DNA of 12,474 bases from Pezicula radicicola (Eukaryota > Ascomycota > Leotiomycetes > Helotiales > Dermateaceae), in the NCBI GenBank assembly GCA_003008705.1, contig PDUO01000087.1, positions 145,573 to 158,046 of the forward strand. The letters run 5' to 3'. Positions 1 to 9,231 of the stretch are shown here, piece after piece. Below the pieces are notes generated by a model. That model was not told where the DNA came from. It was given only the letters and a program-made list of their open reading frames with translations, and did not search any database. Positions within the stretch are counted from its first letter, which is position 1, and the number at the start of each line of letters is the position of its first letter. Position numbers and translations under genes: made by a program.

Positions 1-762
1 CTATTTCTATTATTTATTATATATTATTATAATTTATACCTTTTAATAAAAGTTAGTATTATTAAAGATAAAGGTTTAAAAGCTTTATAAAACTAATAAA
101 ACTCTAAGTAAGTATTATAATTATAAAAAGATATACTTATAAAAAGAAGAATTACTTAGTCTCTAAAAGGTCTAGACTATAATAAATAATAAGGTTATTA
201 TAAAGTAAATAAAATAGAAAATATATACTAAAGAGAGTTAAAAGATAAGAAAAGAAATATATATATATTAAATTATAATAAAAATCTTTAAAAAAGAAAA
301 TTCTAAATAAGTTTAATTATTTTAATAAATTCTTATAAAGTTATTATAATTTTTATAATATATTAAAAAAAAATATTAGTTTATTATATTAATTAATTTA
401 CTATATACTTATATTATATTAAATTAACTTATTAAATATATTATAAAGATTTTAAACTTTTTATAAATATATCTTAAAGATTATATAATTATATATATAA
501 AAGAATAAAATAAATATTAATATTTTTTTTAAAAATAATATTATTCTAATACTCTAGTAGTTAATCTAATTTAAAGTAAATTATCTAAATAGTTAAATAA
601 CTTATTATAAATAATTTTAGTTTAGAGAAATAATTATCTAAATAGAAAATATTATTATTTCTTATAATTATCTCTTTATATCTAATTAATATAATACCTT
701 TTATTTTAATTTATATACTTTTATAATAGATATTTAAATAATTTATAATTTAAATTTTTTAG

Positions 763-965
763 ATTATAAATCTTTCTAAGTATATAAGTAGAAGTATATA
801 AGATCTAGTAGAGAGTATTAAATTTACTTTTTAATTAAAGTTTATCTTAAAAGAGAAGATATATTATATTATTCTATCTTTAGTTTTATCTAGTTTAAAT
901 CTAAAATAAACTATTAAAATATATAAGGACTAAGCTTAGCTTTATTAAATATTTATAATTTAATA
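763..965 (+). repeat. Degenerate repeat unit, copy A
   Basis: This unit recurs in the same orientation at 1696-1898 (offset 932 to 933) and inverted at 1468-1636. The first 35 bases match copy B except at three positions, all transitions. The last ~65 bases match with about half a dozen C/T or G/A differences, one transversion and about one indel. Shared text that changes almost only by transitions is what independent RIP of the same ancestral repeat leaves. The ends are approximate because the surrounding composition is so simple. Confidence 0.7.
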
Positions 966-976
966 AATATTAATAT

Positions 977-1015
977 TAATCTTTAAGAAATCTTTTAAAA
1001 AGATTTTAAAGATTA
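977..1015. repeat. Short near-perfect hairpin in the RIP block
   Basis: Two arms of about 19 to 20 nt (977-996 and 997-1015) are reverse complements apart from one missing base, with essentially no loop. The sequence is A+T rich, so a chance palindrome is possible. It lies just after repeat copy A. Confidence 0.3.
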
Positions 1016-1467
1016 AATAAAAAAAGTATTTATTAATCTTAAAATTAAATTACTTTTAACTCTTTATAAATAATTATATATAAATAAAGTTTTTATTTTA
1101 TAGAATAAGAGAAATATTTTATTAATAAATATATTTATTATAACTTTAAAAAAAGAAAAGTAATATAAATAAACTAATAAAAAACTTATATTAATATATA
1201 AAGAAATAATACTATTAAGAGTTAAATAATTATAAAGTTATATTAATAATAATTACTTATATAAGTCTTTTAAATTAAAACTAATTAAATAATCTTATAA
1301 GTTATTCTTAGTTAATCTTTTTTATTAAAAGAGTAAAATATTTTTTATTAAACTTTAATTAAATATAAAAGAGTTATAAGAAGTATATTAATTATAGAGT
1401 TATATAAAATAATCTATAATTTTAATATTATAATAATATAAACTAATATAAAATTTAATTTAATAAT

Positions 1468-1636
1468 TATTAAATTATAAATATTTAATAAAATTAAATT
1501 TAATTCTTATATATTTTAATAGTTTATTTTAAATATAAACTAAATAAAGTTAAAAATAGAAAAGTATAATATCTCTTCTCTTTTAAAATAAACTTTAATT
1601 AATTAGTTAATTATATATTTAGAAAAATTTATAAAT
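1468..1636 (-). repeat. Degenerate repeat unit, copy C (inverted)
   Basis: This is the reverse complement of copy A (763-965). The first ~85 bases align with almost only C/T and G/A differences, a middle part around 1571-1596 matches again, and the end (about 1615-1633) matches the start of copy A. It is shorter than A by roughly 37 bases, deleted in the middle. With copy B, 59 bp further on, it forms a large imperfect inverted repeat. Confidence 0.65.
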
Positions 1637-1695
1637 TAAAAATAATAATAAATAAACTAATATAATTATTTAATATATTATATTATAATTTTTAA

Positions 1696-1898
1696 ATTAT
1701 AAATCTTTTTAAATATATAAGTAAAAGTATATAGAGTTTAATAAAGAGTATATTTTAATTAATTAACTAAGTATATTTCTTAAATAAAAGAAAAATCTTA
1801 TACTTTTACTTTTAACTTTATTTAATTTATATTTAAAATAAACTATTAGAATATAAAAAGATTAAATTTAACTTTATTAAATATTTATAATTTAATAA
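1696..1898 (+). repeat. Degenerate repeat unit, copy B
   Basis: This is the direct copy of unit A, 932 to 933 bp downstream of it, and the inverted partner of copy C. The best conserved parts are the first 35 bases and the last ~65 bases (1836-1898). The middle is more diverged. Differences from A are dominated by transitions, as expected after RIP of separate copies. Confidence 0.7.
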
Positions 1899-2330
1899 TA
1901 ATAAAATTAATAATTTAATTATATAATATTTAAAAACTAATTAATTAATTTAAATTAAACTAGTTTTATAATATAATAATTCTAATAATATATTTATTTT
2001 CTAAAGTAGTTTAATTAAATAAAAGATTATTATTCTAAGTTAAAAACTATTAAGAACTATTATATAATATTACTTTATATATATAATTAAGTTTTATTTA
2101 AACTTTCTTTCTTTTTTAGTTTAAAATTCTATATATTTTCTATCTTTATAATTTATATAACTATAGTTTAAGTATAGATTATTATATATAAAATAGTTTA
2201 TTTAAATATAAAACTCTATTACTTTAGTATTAAACTAGTATACTTATATAATATATATATATAATATAAGAAATTAATATTCTAATAGTTCTAATTAGAA
2301 TAAAGATCTTATTATTTAATCTTAACTAAA

Positions 2331-2644
2331 ATTCAACTATAAAGAGGAAAAAAATAATCAAGTAGTCTTTATAATTTATTTTATATAATTCCTTTACTTC
2401 TATAAGGATAAAAGTTTCCTTATAAGTAATTACAATAAGAACAACAGTCACATAGACGACGAAAACAAGACCAAAGATGGCGAAGTTAGTTTTGTCCGAT
2501 TTTAGGCTGCTAATGTAAAGTTAAAATGAAAAGAATGGCAGGTGTTGTCTAGATAGTGCTACTTTCAAGGGCAAGTAGATGGCGCAAATAAACAGAACTA
2601 CAACCGTGACAGAAAATATTATATAATAAAATTATCTTGAGCTG
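2331..2644. other. Transition zone and 3' flank of the Zn2Cys6 gene
   Basis: Composition changes here from RIP-saturated to ordinary within about 100 bp: CpA and CpG reappear between 2333 and 2460. No open frame or RNA gene is visible. It should include the 3' untranslated region of the minus-strand transcription factor gene that ends at 2645. Confidence 0.5.
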
Positions 2645-3889
2645 TTATAATATACTACCCAATACCCATTCTAGGAGCTCATCCTGATTATCTTTTGATC
2701 TCTCGACTACTGCCGCAACCACGCGTCGTCCTAATCCAGCCGCCCACCAACAGTGGCACAATCGATCCAACAACACACCATAGTATGCAACAATTATAAC
2801 GGCCATCCTTGTCCTCTCTCTCAGCGCCATTATATACTCTTGAGACACGGAAGCTTGCCAAGACAATATTACTCCGATGCTATTAGGTCGCATCGTAGCT
2901 AATTGAAAGGTAGATCTTAGCCGCGCAATAACTTTGGCGTATCCAGCTTGATTGCATGGTCCGTCCTTCTCAAGCGTACTCATATTCTGTCCATCAAGTC
3001 TCTTCAACGCAGCATCCACAGTAGGAGCCAATGGTATCGAATCATCTTCTCTGTCCCATTGGACGAGATCTGCCATTGGGCCCCTTTCAAGCCAGTGCAG
3101 TGATTTATCCACAATGGCTCGGACACCCGTGGTAAGTGCCATGCTCTCAAGCAAGACGTCGATAGGGTCCGTCAGGTTTTCATGTTCTTCATCACCAGCT
3201 TGTCGTAGACCAATGCCAACGATGGCTGCAAGGACGCTGAACGCAAAAACAGCATGGCTATTTTCGGGTTCGATTTGATTGAGCGGGCCATGAAAGAGAG
3301 CTATCGCTGAGGTGTAGTATTGCCTAGCAAGACGGCGAGAGGTCTGTTTTTTGGGTCCATGCGGGCTAAGGTGAGCTAAGTGGAGTGCCGACACGGCCAG
3401 GACACCATGGAGAAGAAAGGGGTATGAGAAAGCGGCTTTAGGTACCGTCTCTCGCCAAGTGAAATCGAAAGCCGGGCTATCGGAAAGGCTCCTGTAGGTA
3501 TGACAAGCATAGTGATGAATGAGTTCCAGCTCTTGGACGGAGAAAGCAATCGTTGGTGGAGGAGGGTTAGGGCTAGGTGTGGAGGATAAGACTAGACTAC
3601 GTGACAACGCATCTTCGAGATTAGAACTGCTCGAGGCGCTTGATGTTGAGCCAGCGAGTCTAGATACAGCTGGGCTTGATCTCGGGGTCGGGAACACACA
3701 TGATGCGGACCGGAACTTGCAAGAGCCACATATGGGATGGACTTCGTCACACTGCCCATGACCAAATTAACAACCAAAATCCTTTCTTACTGATTCTTCA
3801 AATTCAACACATACCTTGACTCTGCGACGCTTGCACTCCGCGCAGCCAAAACGGGACTTTAGGTGCGGCCGAGAAGGCATCGTTTGCAT
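2645..3889 (-). CDS. Zn2Cys6 fungal transcription factor, two exons, apparently intact
   Basis: A binuclear zinc-cluster DNA-binding regulator expected to act in the nucleus. Exon 1 is 3889-3815 and exon 2 is 3751-2645; a 63-nt GT-AG intron (3814-3752) splits the zinc cluster after Lys25 with no phase shift. The spliced protein is about 393 residues. The cluster is complete: Cys16, 19, 26, 33, 36 and 43, spaced C-X2-C-X6-C-X6-C-X2-C-X6-C, with the family-typical CKRRRVKCDE stretch. A Ser/Pro-rich linker (about residues 47-93) follows, then a helical fungal regulatory domain; the part around SYPFLLHGVLAVSALHLAHL and the late VAYYGVLLDRL/WW segment resemble the Upc2-type sterol-response regulators. 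The ATG at 3889 was chosen because it precedes the cluster; a second in-frame ATG lies at 3880. No internal stop is present, unlike the other three genes here. Target genes cannot be told from the sequence; a local pathway regulator is plausible. The family is secure, the Upc2-like subtype moderate. Confidence 0.9.
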
Positions 3890-4498
3890 ATTGTTAGGGA
3901 ACGAAGCGTTTCTACGGCGATTGAACAATGTGTTTTAATAATAGGACAGATAAGAGGAGAGTAGTTAGACACGGATTCAGGCCATTGTCGTCTATAGATT
4001 TTATAGACTCCACAGTCTCCCCAAGACTATGACGTTGGAATAGTTAAGTGTTTCAGGGGAGACAGTAAGCCCAGTCCGGCTAGATTTGCATAAATTGAAG
4101 ACATCTGGTGGCTGAGGCTGGGGCCGGGGCCGTGGCTGAGTGCAAGGCGAACTGAAGTTGGAGATACGGAGGACAGGCACAAAAGGTACGAGGACTTCAG
4201 GGCCTCAGGTTCCCTAGGAATACAGCGCCTGGGAGCCTGGAGATCTCCTACTTTAGGGCATTTTAGCGATAAAGACGCTGAACAAGACCTCCGTATCTGG
4301 ATAGAAATGACATAAGCCTTGACTTCTTACAACCCTCTTCCGTACGAAAGTACATCGCTTCTAAAGCTAATAGATAGCAAGAAACTTCTCATTGGTATTT
4401 AGGGGCTCACCCGCTGCAATCATATGTTTGTGTATCCATTTCAGCACGAGAACCTAGCTCTTATCGCTCCGGGGGAAGAGCTTGACCCTATTATAAGC
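3890..4498. other. Upstream region of the Zn2Cys6 gene, no gene seen
   Basis: Ordinary base composition without a convincing open frame on either strand. It must hold the promoter of the minus-strand regulator. Visible features are a G+C-rich patch at about 4108-4141 with GGCTGAG twice and GGGGCC twice, an 8-bp doublet of GCCTGGGA type near 4230, and a TGACGT motif at 4030-4035 that matches the core of CRE/bZIP sites. A single hexamer can easily occur by chance, so I do not call it a site. Confidence 0.4.
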
Positions 4499-4567
4499 AA
4501 GTAGTAGGCCCTGCAGCTTTACTCTCAAGGTATATAAAGGTTAAGTTTTAAAGTAATAAGCCCTGCA
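4499..4567. repeat. 17-bp direct repeat differing by two G-to-A changes
   Basis: Bases 4499-4515 and 4551-4567 are the same 17-mer (ending in GCCCTGCA) except at two positions, both G in the first copy and A in the second. Transition-only divergence fits mild RIP of a small duplication. The second copy overlaps the left arm of the inverted repeat 4537-4562. Confidence 0.5.
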
Positions 4568-4668
4568 CGTGCTTTGGTCTAAGCGTTTCCCTACTAAATT
4601 CTCGATTTTAGGTGATGAAAGCTCGGACCATAGTACGTACTTGGCTTATTACTTTAAAACTTAACCTT
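4537..4668. repeat. Perfect 26-bp inverted repeat with 80-bp spacer
   Basis: The left arm 4537-4562 (starting AAGGTTAAGTTTTAAAG) is the exact reverse complement of the right arm 4643-4668. Homology beyond the 26 bp is weak (a TATAT-like patch outside each arm). The 80-bp spacer has no long open frame. It could be the terminal repeats of a very small non-autonomous element, a hairpin-forming transcript, or the remains of a larger inverted duplication. I see no clear target-site duplication outside the arms. Confidence 0.7.
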
Positions 4669-5540
4669 CATATGAAACACTCCTCGAAGCAATCTAGTCT
4701 TCACTTCCGGCATCCGTGCCCTATACATAACAAGTCAGCTTTGGCTCGGAGAGCCTCTAGGAGCCCAGCTATAGGACCAGAGACTATAGTCTTCTTTAGG
4801 AATAGTGTAAGTAAGGGGAAGAAGACGAGAATACTATAAAAGAGTATAACTTTATAACTACTTAATAGAAAAATTCGTATATTCTTTTAGGATATATATA
4901 TAAATCTAAAGATTATAATTATCTTAATTCTCTTTATTTAATGTTCTATATCTATTAGATAATTTAAAAAGTTTGATTTATTCACTAAAAAGACTTAATG
5001 CCTTACCTCGCTTATATATTTATTAGTAGGTGCCTAATAATCCCACAGATAGGCTGTAAGAGGGTCTTCCGACCAGGACCAGACCCTTGACCGTGGGTAA
5101 GATTGACCTCGAAGCTAAATTTCATACAATACCTAGTTCCGCAAAGATCTCATGCGTTCAACAGCAGCTAGTCTTGAACCAGAACCGGTTGCATTTATTA
5201 ATTTCGACTCTGTACAACAACCAAGCGGCAGACCAGCCCGTCCTTCCCTAAATCGCCTAGTACCCGAACCTTCGTCCGCCTTGTAATGAATACACCGTAG
5301 CTACCTACCTTGCCTTATACTCAAGGTGTTCCTGGTTAAGGCTATACTCGGGTTCCAAGAGGGGTGTTCTTTAGTTTAAAGATACAATCACCTTTCTGGG
5401 CCTGATCCTGAGTCATGCTACTTAGGTCCTAGTCAAATGTACCAACTGTTACTTTCTATTGTAGGTAATCTTCCGCCACCGCCGAGGGTTACTCTCTTTA
5501 TAAACTAATAAAAGCTATCCCTACTAAGGTCCTACTAATG
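4669..5540. other. Mixed-composition stretch without a recognisable gene
   Basis: An A+T-rich, partly RIP-like patch (about 4836-5015) is followed by a more normal island (5016-5540). Within the island one plus-strand frame is open for 49 codons at 5137-5283, preceded in frame by a TAG and a TAA that could each derive from CAG/CAA. Its predicted peptide (with SLEPEPVAFINFDS) looks protein-like but matches no family I recognise. It may be a scrap of a mobile-element protein, or chance. No tRNA or rRNA is apparent. Confidence 0.3.
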
Positions 5541-6254
5541 TTCTTCTCCTTCCTCCTTAATCTCTTCTTTAAATATAAACTCTAACTCTTATCCTCTTAT
5601 AGTACTTTATATTATATATAATACTATAAACTATATTTTATTCTAAGTCTTATTCTTTTATTAAAGTTAATTCTAAGATTATTAGTCTTAAAATATAAAT
5701 AACTTTAAAGAATAAAATATTATATTTATAAATTAATAAAAATAATAATTAAAATTAGTATTATATATATTTATTATTTATTATTTTTATTTTCTTTATA
5801 TCTTTTAAGTTTTTTATTTATTTTTATATAATAAAAGTACTTTTAAACTTAAATTAAATAATAATATAATAATTATTAATAATTATAAAAATTATATTAT
5901 AATAATAATAATAATATAATAAAAAGTATTAATTTATAAAAGAGTTAATTTCTTTTAAATTAATTTAAAAAGAGTTTTTATTTAATTTAATATAAATAAT
6001 TAACTAGATTTAAATTTAACTTTAAAAGAATTTATTTTTTAATATTATTTAAATATATTTAAAATTATATTTTAATAATATAAAAACTAATATACTAAAA
6101 TACTTATTTTCTCTCTATTTAAAAGAGTCTATATAATACTAAGTCTTTTATCTTTAGATAAATAACCTTATAGCTTTTAATTAGGATTAAGTTTATTAGT
6201 AAAGGATCTATATAAGCTAGGTATTTTATTATTTTATAGAGAGGGTAGAAATAC
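5541..6254. repeat. RIP-degraded A+T-rich block (middle)
   Basis: A second stretch without visible CpA, TpG or CpG, bounded by a TpG at about 5539 and a CpA at about 6255. All frames are closed. It has the same character as the left and right blocks and is most likely a separate transposon relic lying between the two gene-bearing parts of the window. Confidence 0.8.
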
Positions 6255-6888
6255 AAAAAACGTATTCCGTTAGTATATATAGGTCGTCTACAAAGACCTT
6301 TGCGACCCTATTTTACTTCGTTATAAAAAGGTTTGGCTGTAGTAGCTAAAATAGCCTATATTATCCCTCAACCTAGGGGCACATGCGCTGTGATTGCCCA
6401 GCCAGAATTCCCTCCCTTGCATCGTTACGACAGGGTAGGTAGTTAAGGTAAAACCTAATCACCTATATCTGCTGATCCACCCGCTGCATTATATTAAACT
6501 TTTAACCACAGCCTTCGTACTGGGTACTGGAAGTAATGTCATCTTAGCTGTTGAATATTTCTGCTAGAATTTACGCCAGTACAACTAACTCGAATTTTTC
6601 TCAACAGGTTTGTTTTTGATCGGTACTTCGGAGCTACATCGCTCTTCTACTTGCCGACTTACTTCGGGATGCTCGTCATTGTAGTCAGAACTTATTCAAG
6701 TATGTATGCGCTTAATGAGCGTGATGAGCTGAATATACACCTGTCGTATACATACAATGAATCCTACACGCAACATCCTTTCAACGATTTTCATATCCAT
6801 GAAGGAAATTGACCAATATGCTCATTAACACCAGAACCAAATCCGCTCAACCAGCAAGCAGTACAAAATTCCAAAATTCCAACAAATC
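6255..6888. other. Intergenic stretch with one unexplained open frame
   Basis: Normal composition returns after the RIP block. The longest open stretch is on the plus strand, 6555-6809 (85 codons, stop at 6810-6812), hydrophobic around LFYLPTYFGMLVIVV but with no early ATG. A splice-acceptor-like sequence (CAACAG) ends at 6607. The minus strand over 6590-6690 also reads as a plausible charged peptide. Both cannot be real and neither resembles a family I know, so no gene is called. Confidence 0.3.
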
Positions 6889-7700
6889 TCATTCCCCAAA
6901 GTACCAACCGTAATAAAAAGCCATTCCTAGCGCATCATCCCAGATAAAATCCGAAGGAGGGAAAGCAGCTGCTTGGGCTACCTTTTCATCCTCATATCTC
7001 ATCGGCACTGGAGTTGTGGAGCAGATTTGCGATTGTGAACTGGGGGAGTCGTAGGTTAAAGGTGGTATCGGGTTTGAAACTGAGCTTTCAATATTCTAAT
7101 CCATGGCTGGAATGGGTGGTGCAACTGCCCCAGGCCATTGGCAAGTACGTTGAGGTATCCAATCCCAAAAAGCCTTTGGAGATAAATATAACTCCTTCAT
7201 CATATCTGGTTTGAATTGCTGGGGTATAAATTGGCGTGAAGCCATGTGAGCTCTGAAATTTCCGTTCTCGGCCTTAAGCTCCTGGCCCCTACTTGATATG
7301 CCCTTTATATTGCTTATGTCACACTTGGATTCTAATTATTCCAGTTTCTTCTCTAGGTTGGCGATGTACTCCTTAGTCCGCCGTCTCAAATTCCGTTGCG
7401 CTTCTCGGTCGTTTGCTCGTTTACGTGCCAGTTTATATTTACTCCAGGTCGCCACAGATCTATTTCGGCGGCGAGAACCTGAGTTGGATTGTAATCTTTG
7501 GTATCGTATTTTGGTATTGGGAATTGCTTTCTAGTTACCTTTGTCCTGGGCTCCAAGTCTCCTACGTAGCTGTTGGCGCTTTGGGGGCTGGTCTTTGAAT
7601 TTGCTGTACCTAGCATTTGGAATTGATGAACTGTCTAGTTTTCATATCTGGGATTGATCCTCGCCGCAAGAAAGCGCGGTGTGGTTGTTGGTTGATACAT
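6889..7700 (-). pseudogene. Broken bZIP transcription factor gene
   Basis: The minus strand encodes a fungal basic-leucine-zipper region: the basic part (from 7425) reads RKRANDREAQRNLRRRTKEY and runs straight into IANLEKKLE, the start of the zipper. There the frame is cut by TAA (7338-7336) exactly where a CAA glutamine would continue the zipper as LEQLESK. The same frame then runs to a TGA at 6891-6889, interrupted once by TAG (7098-7096). Upstream, the best N-terminal frame starts at ATG 7700 (MYQPTTTPRFLAAR) and has one TAG (7637-7635). It is out of phase with the bZIP frame, so a frameshift lies between about 7490 and 7426, or else the N-terminus runs in the bZIP frame from ATG 7734 with TGA and TAG stops. 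All three stops of the preferred reading are one CpA-to-TpA change from glutamine. The gene would have encoded a nuclear DNA-binding regulator. The family call is firm; the exact N-terminus is not. Confidence 0.75.
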
Positions 7701-8171
7701 GGTACACAGAGGTAAAGAAATGAGGATCTGTCATGGGTAAGAGAGGTCTAAGCGGAAACTCTTCAAATCTTGCAGAGCTACTCAAGTATATCCCCCAGAA
7801 ACAAAAAGAAAGGAAAAGGCTCGAGACGGCAGGGACTTACAGGTATGATATTTTAGTATGAAAGAAACCTAATCGGTCCAAGATTTTCTAGACTACGTGC
7901 CGCTCGTATAATAGAGCGCGAGGAAATGGATGTACCCCAGGTAGTAATACCAAGTCTTGCTTGTTTTGAGCTTGCTACTCTACAACTCTTCTTGTGTGCA
8001 CTGTCAATTACCTCAGTACTGTAGAGTACTCCAAGCTTCGCACCTATCACTTTGAACAGAAAAATGATCCGCAAGTAATGAAAGTTCTATTTCTTTAGCA
8101 ACATTGAATTACAAGCTCAGACATTGTACACGGTACCCCAACTCCCAACCCACATCATGGATCCATCAAGC
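7701..8171. other. Spacer between bZIP pseudogene and oxidoreductase
   Basis: This holds the 5' flank of the bZIP pseudogene and the 3' flank of the oxidoreductase, both on the minus strand. A 73-codon minus-strand frame (8074-7853) has no ATG near its start and no family resemblance; I do not call it a gene. No terminator-like or RNA structure is obvious. Confidence 0.4.
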
Positions 8172-9231
8172 CTAAGCCTCCGCAACCTTAAGTACATACG
8201 TGACAGCACTGCCCTTCCCCTCCTTCAACTTGTTCAATGCTGTCTCAACACCCCCAAGCCCACCACTCACAACCTCATGCGGATGTGGTTTCAACCATCC
8301 CTCCCTCAATCCCTGTGCAATGTTCTGCAAATGAATAAACCCGAAGTCCTTCGAGTCGGCATGCACAGCGCCAACCATGGTTTGACTCGTCGTCATAGTA
8401 GCTGGTATTTCATATTTTCCTGCTCCAGGGAGAACAAGAGTGATACAGCCGTATGGATCAAGAACTTTGCTGATATTGACGAAGCTGCCTTTCTCGCTCA
8501 CAGCATCGAAGGCGTGTCCGAGTTTTGCGCCGTTAAGCGCTTCCTTAATGCCTGCAACGATAGCATCGTCACCCTTGCGGTAATCGATGACTTTGTCGCC
8601 CTTGCTGGCATCGATCAAACTTTCAACGAATAGAATGCCATTACCGGCAATTGCGATGATGGGATGGAGGTTGGCTTTCTGGGCAAGTTGGATGGTGTAG
8701 GCTCCTACAGCTGATGCACCACCGTAGACAAGAACGGGTGTTGGCTCTGTGGCTGGGTCCCATGGGTTAGGGAGACCAAGTCGGTTCGATGCGAAGAGAC
8801 CGACGGATGCTGTGAGTGCAGTCAAGGGAACCGCTGCAGCTTGTTCGAAACTGATTGATTCTGGGATATGGAACGTTGCGAAGTCCCAAGCCAGAGCGTA
8901 TTCACCGTAACTACCATAAGGTGACAAAATCTCGTGCAGGGATGCAACTCTATCGCCAACTTTGAAGCCTGTCACCTCTGACCCAAGCTCGTGGATGATT
9001 CCAGCAATATCGTCACCTTGATTGATATTGCTTTTCATCAAAAAGGGCAGTTTCCTGTGAGAGACATAGTCAGCTTAGACATGTGACCAGAATCTGCATG
9101 TCTAAGTACCAGTCTTTTGGATTCGTGCCGCTGACAATAACCTTGATGACCATCTGCTTTGGTCCAGGCTTGGGAAAATCAGACTCGATAATGGTGACCT
9201 TAGGTCCTGGTCCAACAAGTGCTTACTTCAT
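8172..9231 (-). CDS. Medium-chain NADPH-dependent oxidoreductase (enoyl-reductase-like), stop at codon 3
   Basis: A medium-chain dehydrogenase/reductase of the fungal quinone-oxidoreductase/trans-enoyl-reductase type, whose relatives often sit in secondary-metabolite clusters and reduce carbonyl or enoyl substrates with NADPH. Exon 1 is 9231-9110, a 55-nt GT-AG intron (9109-9055) has a CTGAC branch point, and exon 2 is 9054-8172. The join restores the family signature NPKDWK, followed by NQGDDIAGIIHELG, GDRVASLHE, GSYGEYA and the nucleotide-binding VYGGASAVGAYTIQLAQ. The full product would be about 334 residues, normal for the family, and the catalytic-zinc ligands of classical alcohol dehydrogenases are absent, as usual here. 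Codon 3 is TAA (9225-9223) in a strong ATG context. Relatives commonly have Gln there, so this is probably a CAA-to-TAA RIP-type change. The next in-frame ATG (codon 27, 9153) would lose the first strand. Everything else is open. It is probably null or N-terminally truncated; substrate unknown. Confidence 0.85.

Larger units (their letters stand above)
1..2330. repeat. RIP-degraded A+T-rich repeat block (left)
   Basis: The block is almost entirely A and T, and every frame is closed by stops. Reading through it I find no CpA, TpG or CpG; the remaining C is followed by T or C and the remaining G is mostly preceded by A. The first CpA appears at about 2333. This is the end product expected of repeat-induced point mutation, which turns CpA (and here evidently CpG) into TpA/TpG on both strands of duplicated DNA. 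The block is therefore most likely ancient transposon sequence, but its family can no longer be read. Three related copies of a ~200-bp unit inside it are listed separately. Confidence 0.85.

Noticed and set aside
1..2330. Mitochondrial or centromeric origin for the A+T block
   Set aside because: No mitochondrial gene or tRNA is visible, and the specific loss of CpA, TpG and CpG with transition-diverged repeats points to RIP of nuclear repeats. RIP-rich centromeres cannot be excluded, but nearby genes make this less likely.
2952..3278. 108-codon plus-strand open frame
   Set aside because: It is antisense to the Zn2Cys6 regulator and has no family resemblance.
4612..4839. 75-codon plus-strand open frame
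   Set aside because: It begins inside the inverted repeat region, is low-complexity in character and matches no family I know.
5137..5286. 49-codon open frame as a transposon protein fragment
   Set aside because: It is protein-like but too short, and I cannot name a family; left as a note in the intergenic entry.
7853..8074. 73-codon minus-strand frame upstream of the bZIP pseudogene
   Set aside because: There is no ATG at its start, no splice signals tie it convincingly to the bZIP frame, and no family is recognised.
8124..8633. 169-codon plus-strand open frame
   Set aside because: It lies opposite the conserved C-terminal half of the oxidoreductase, whose motifs fix the minus strand as coding; this is an antisense shadow.
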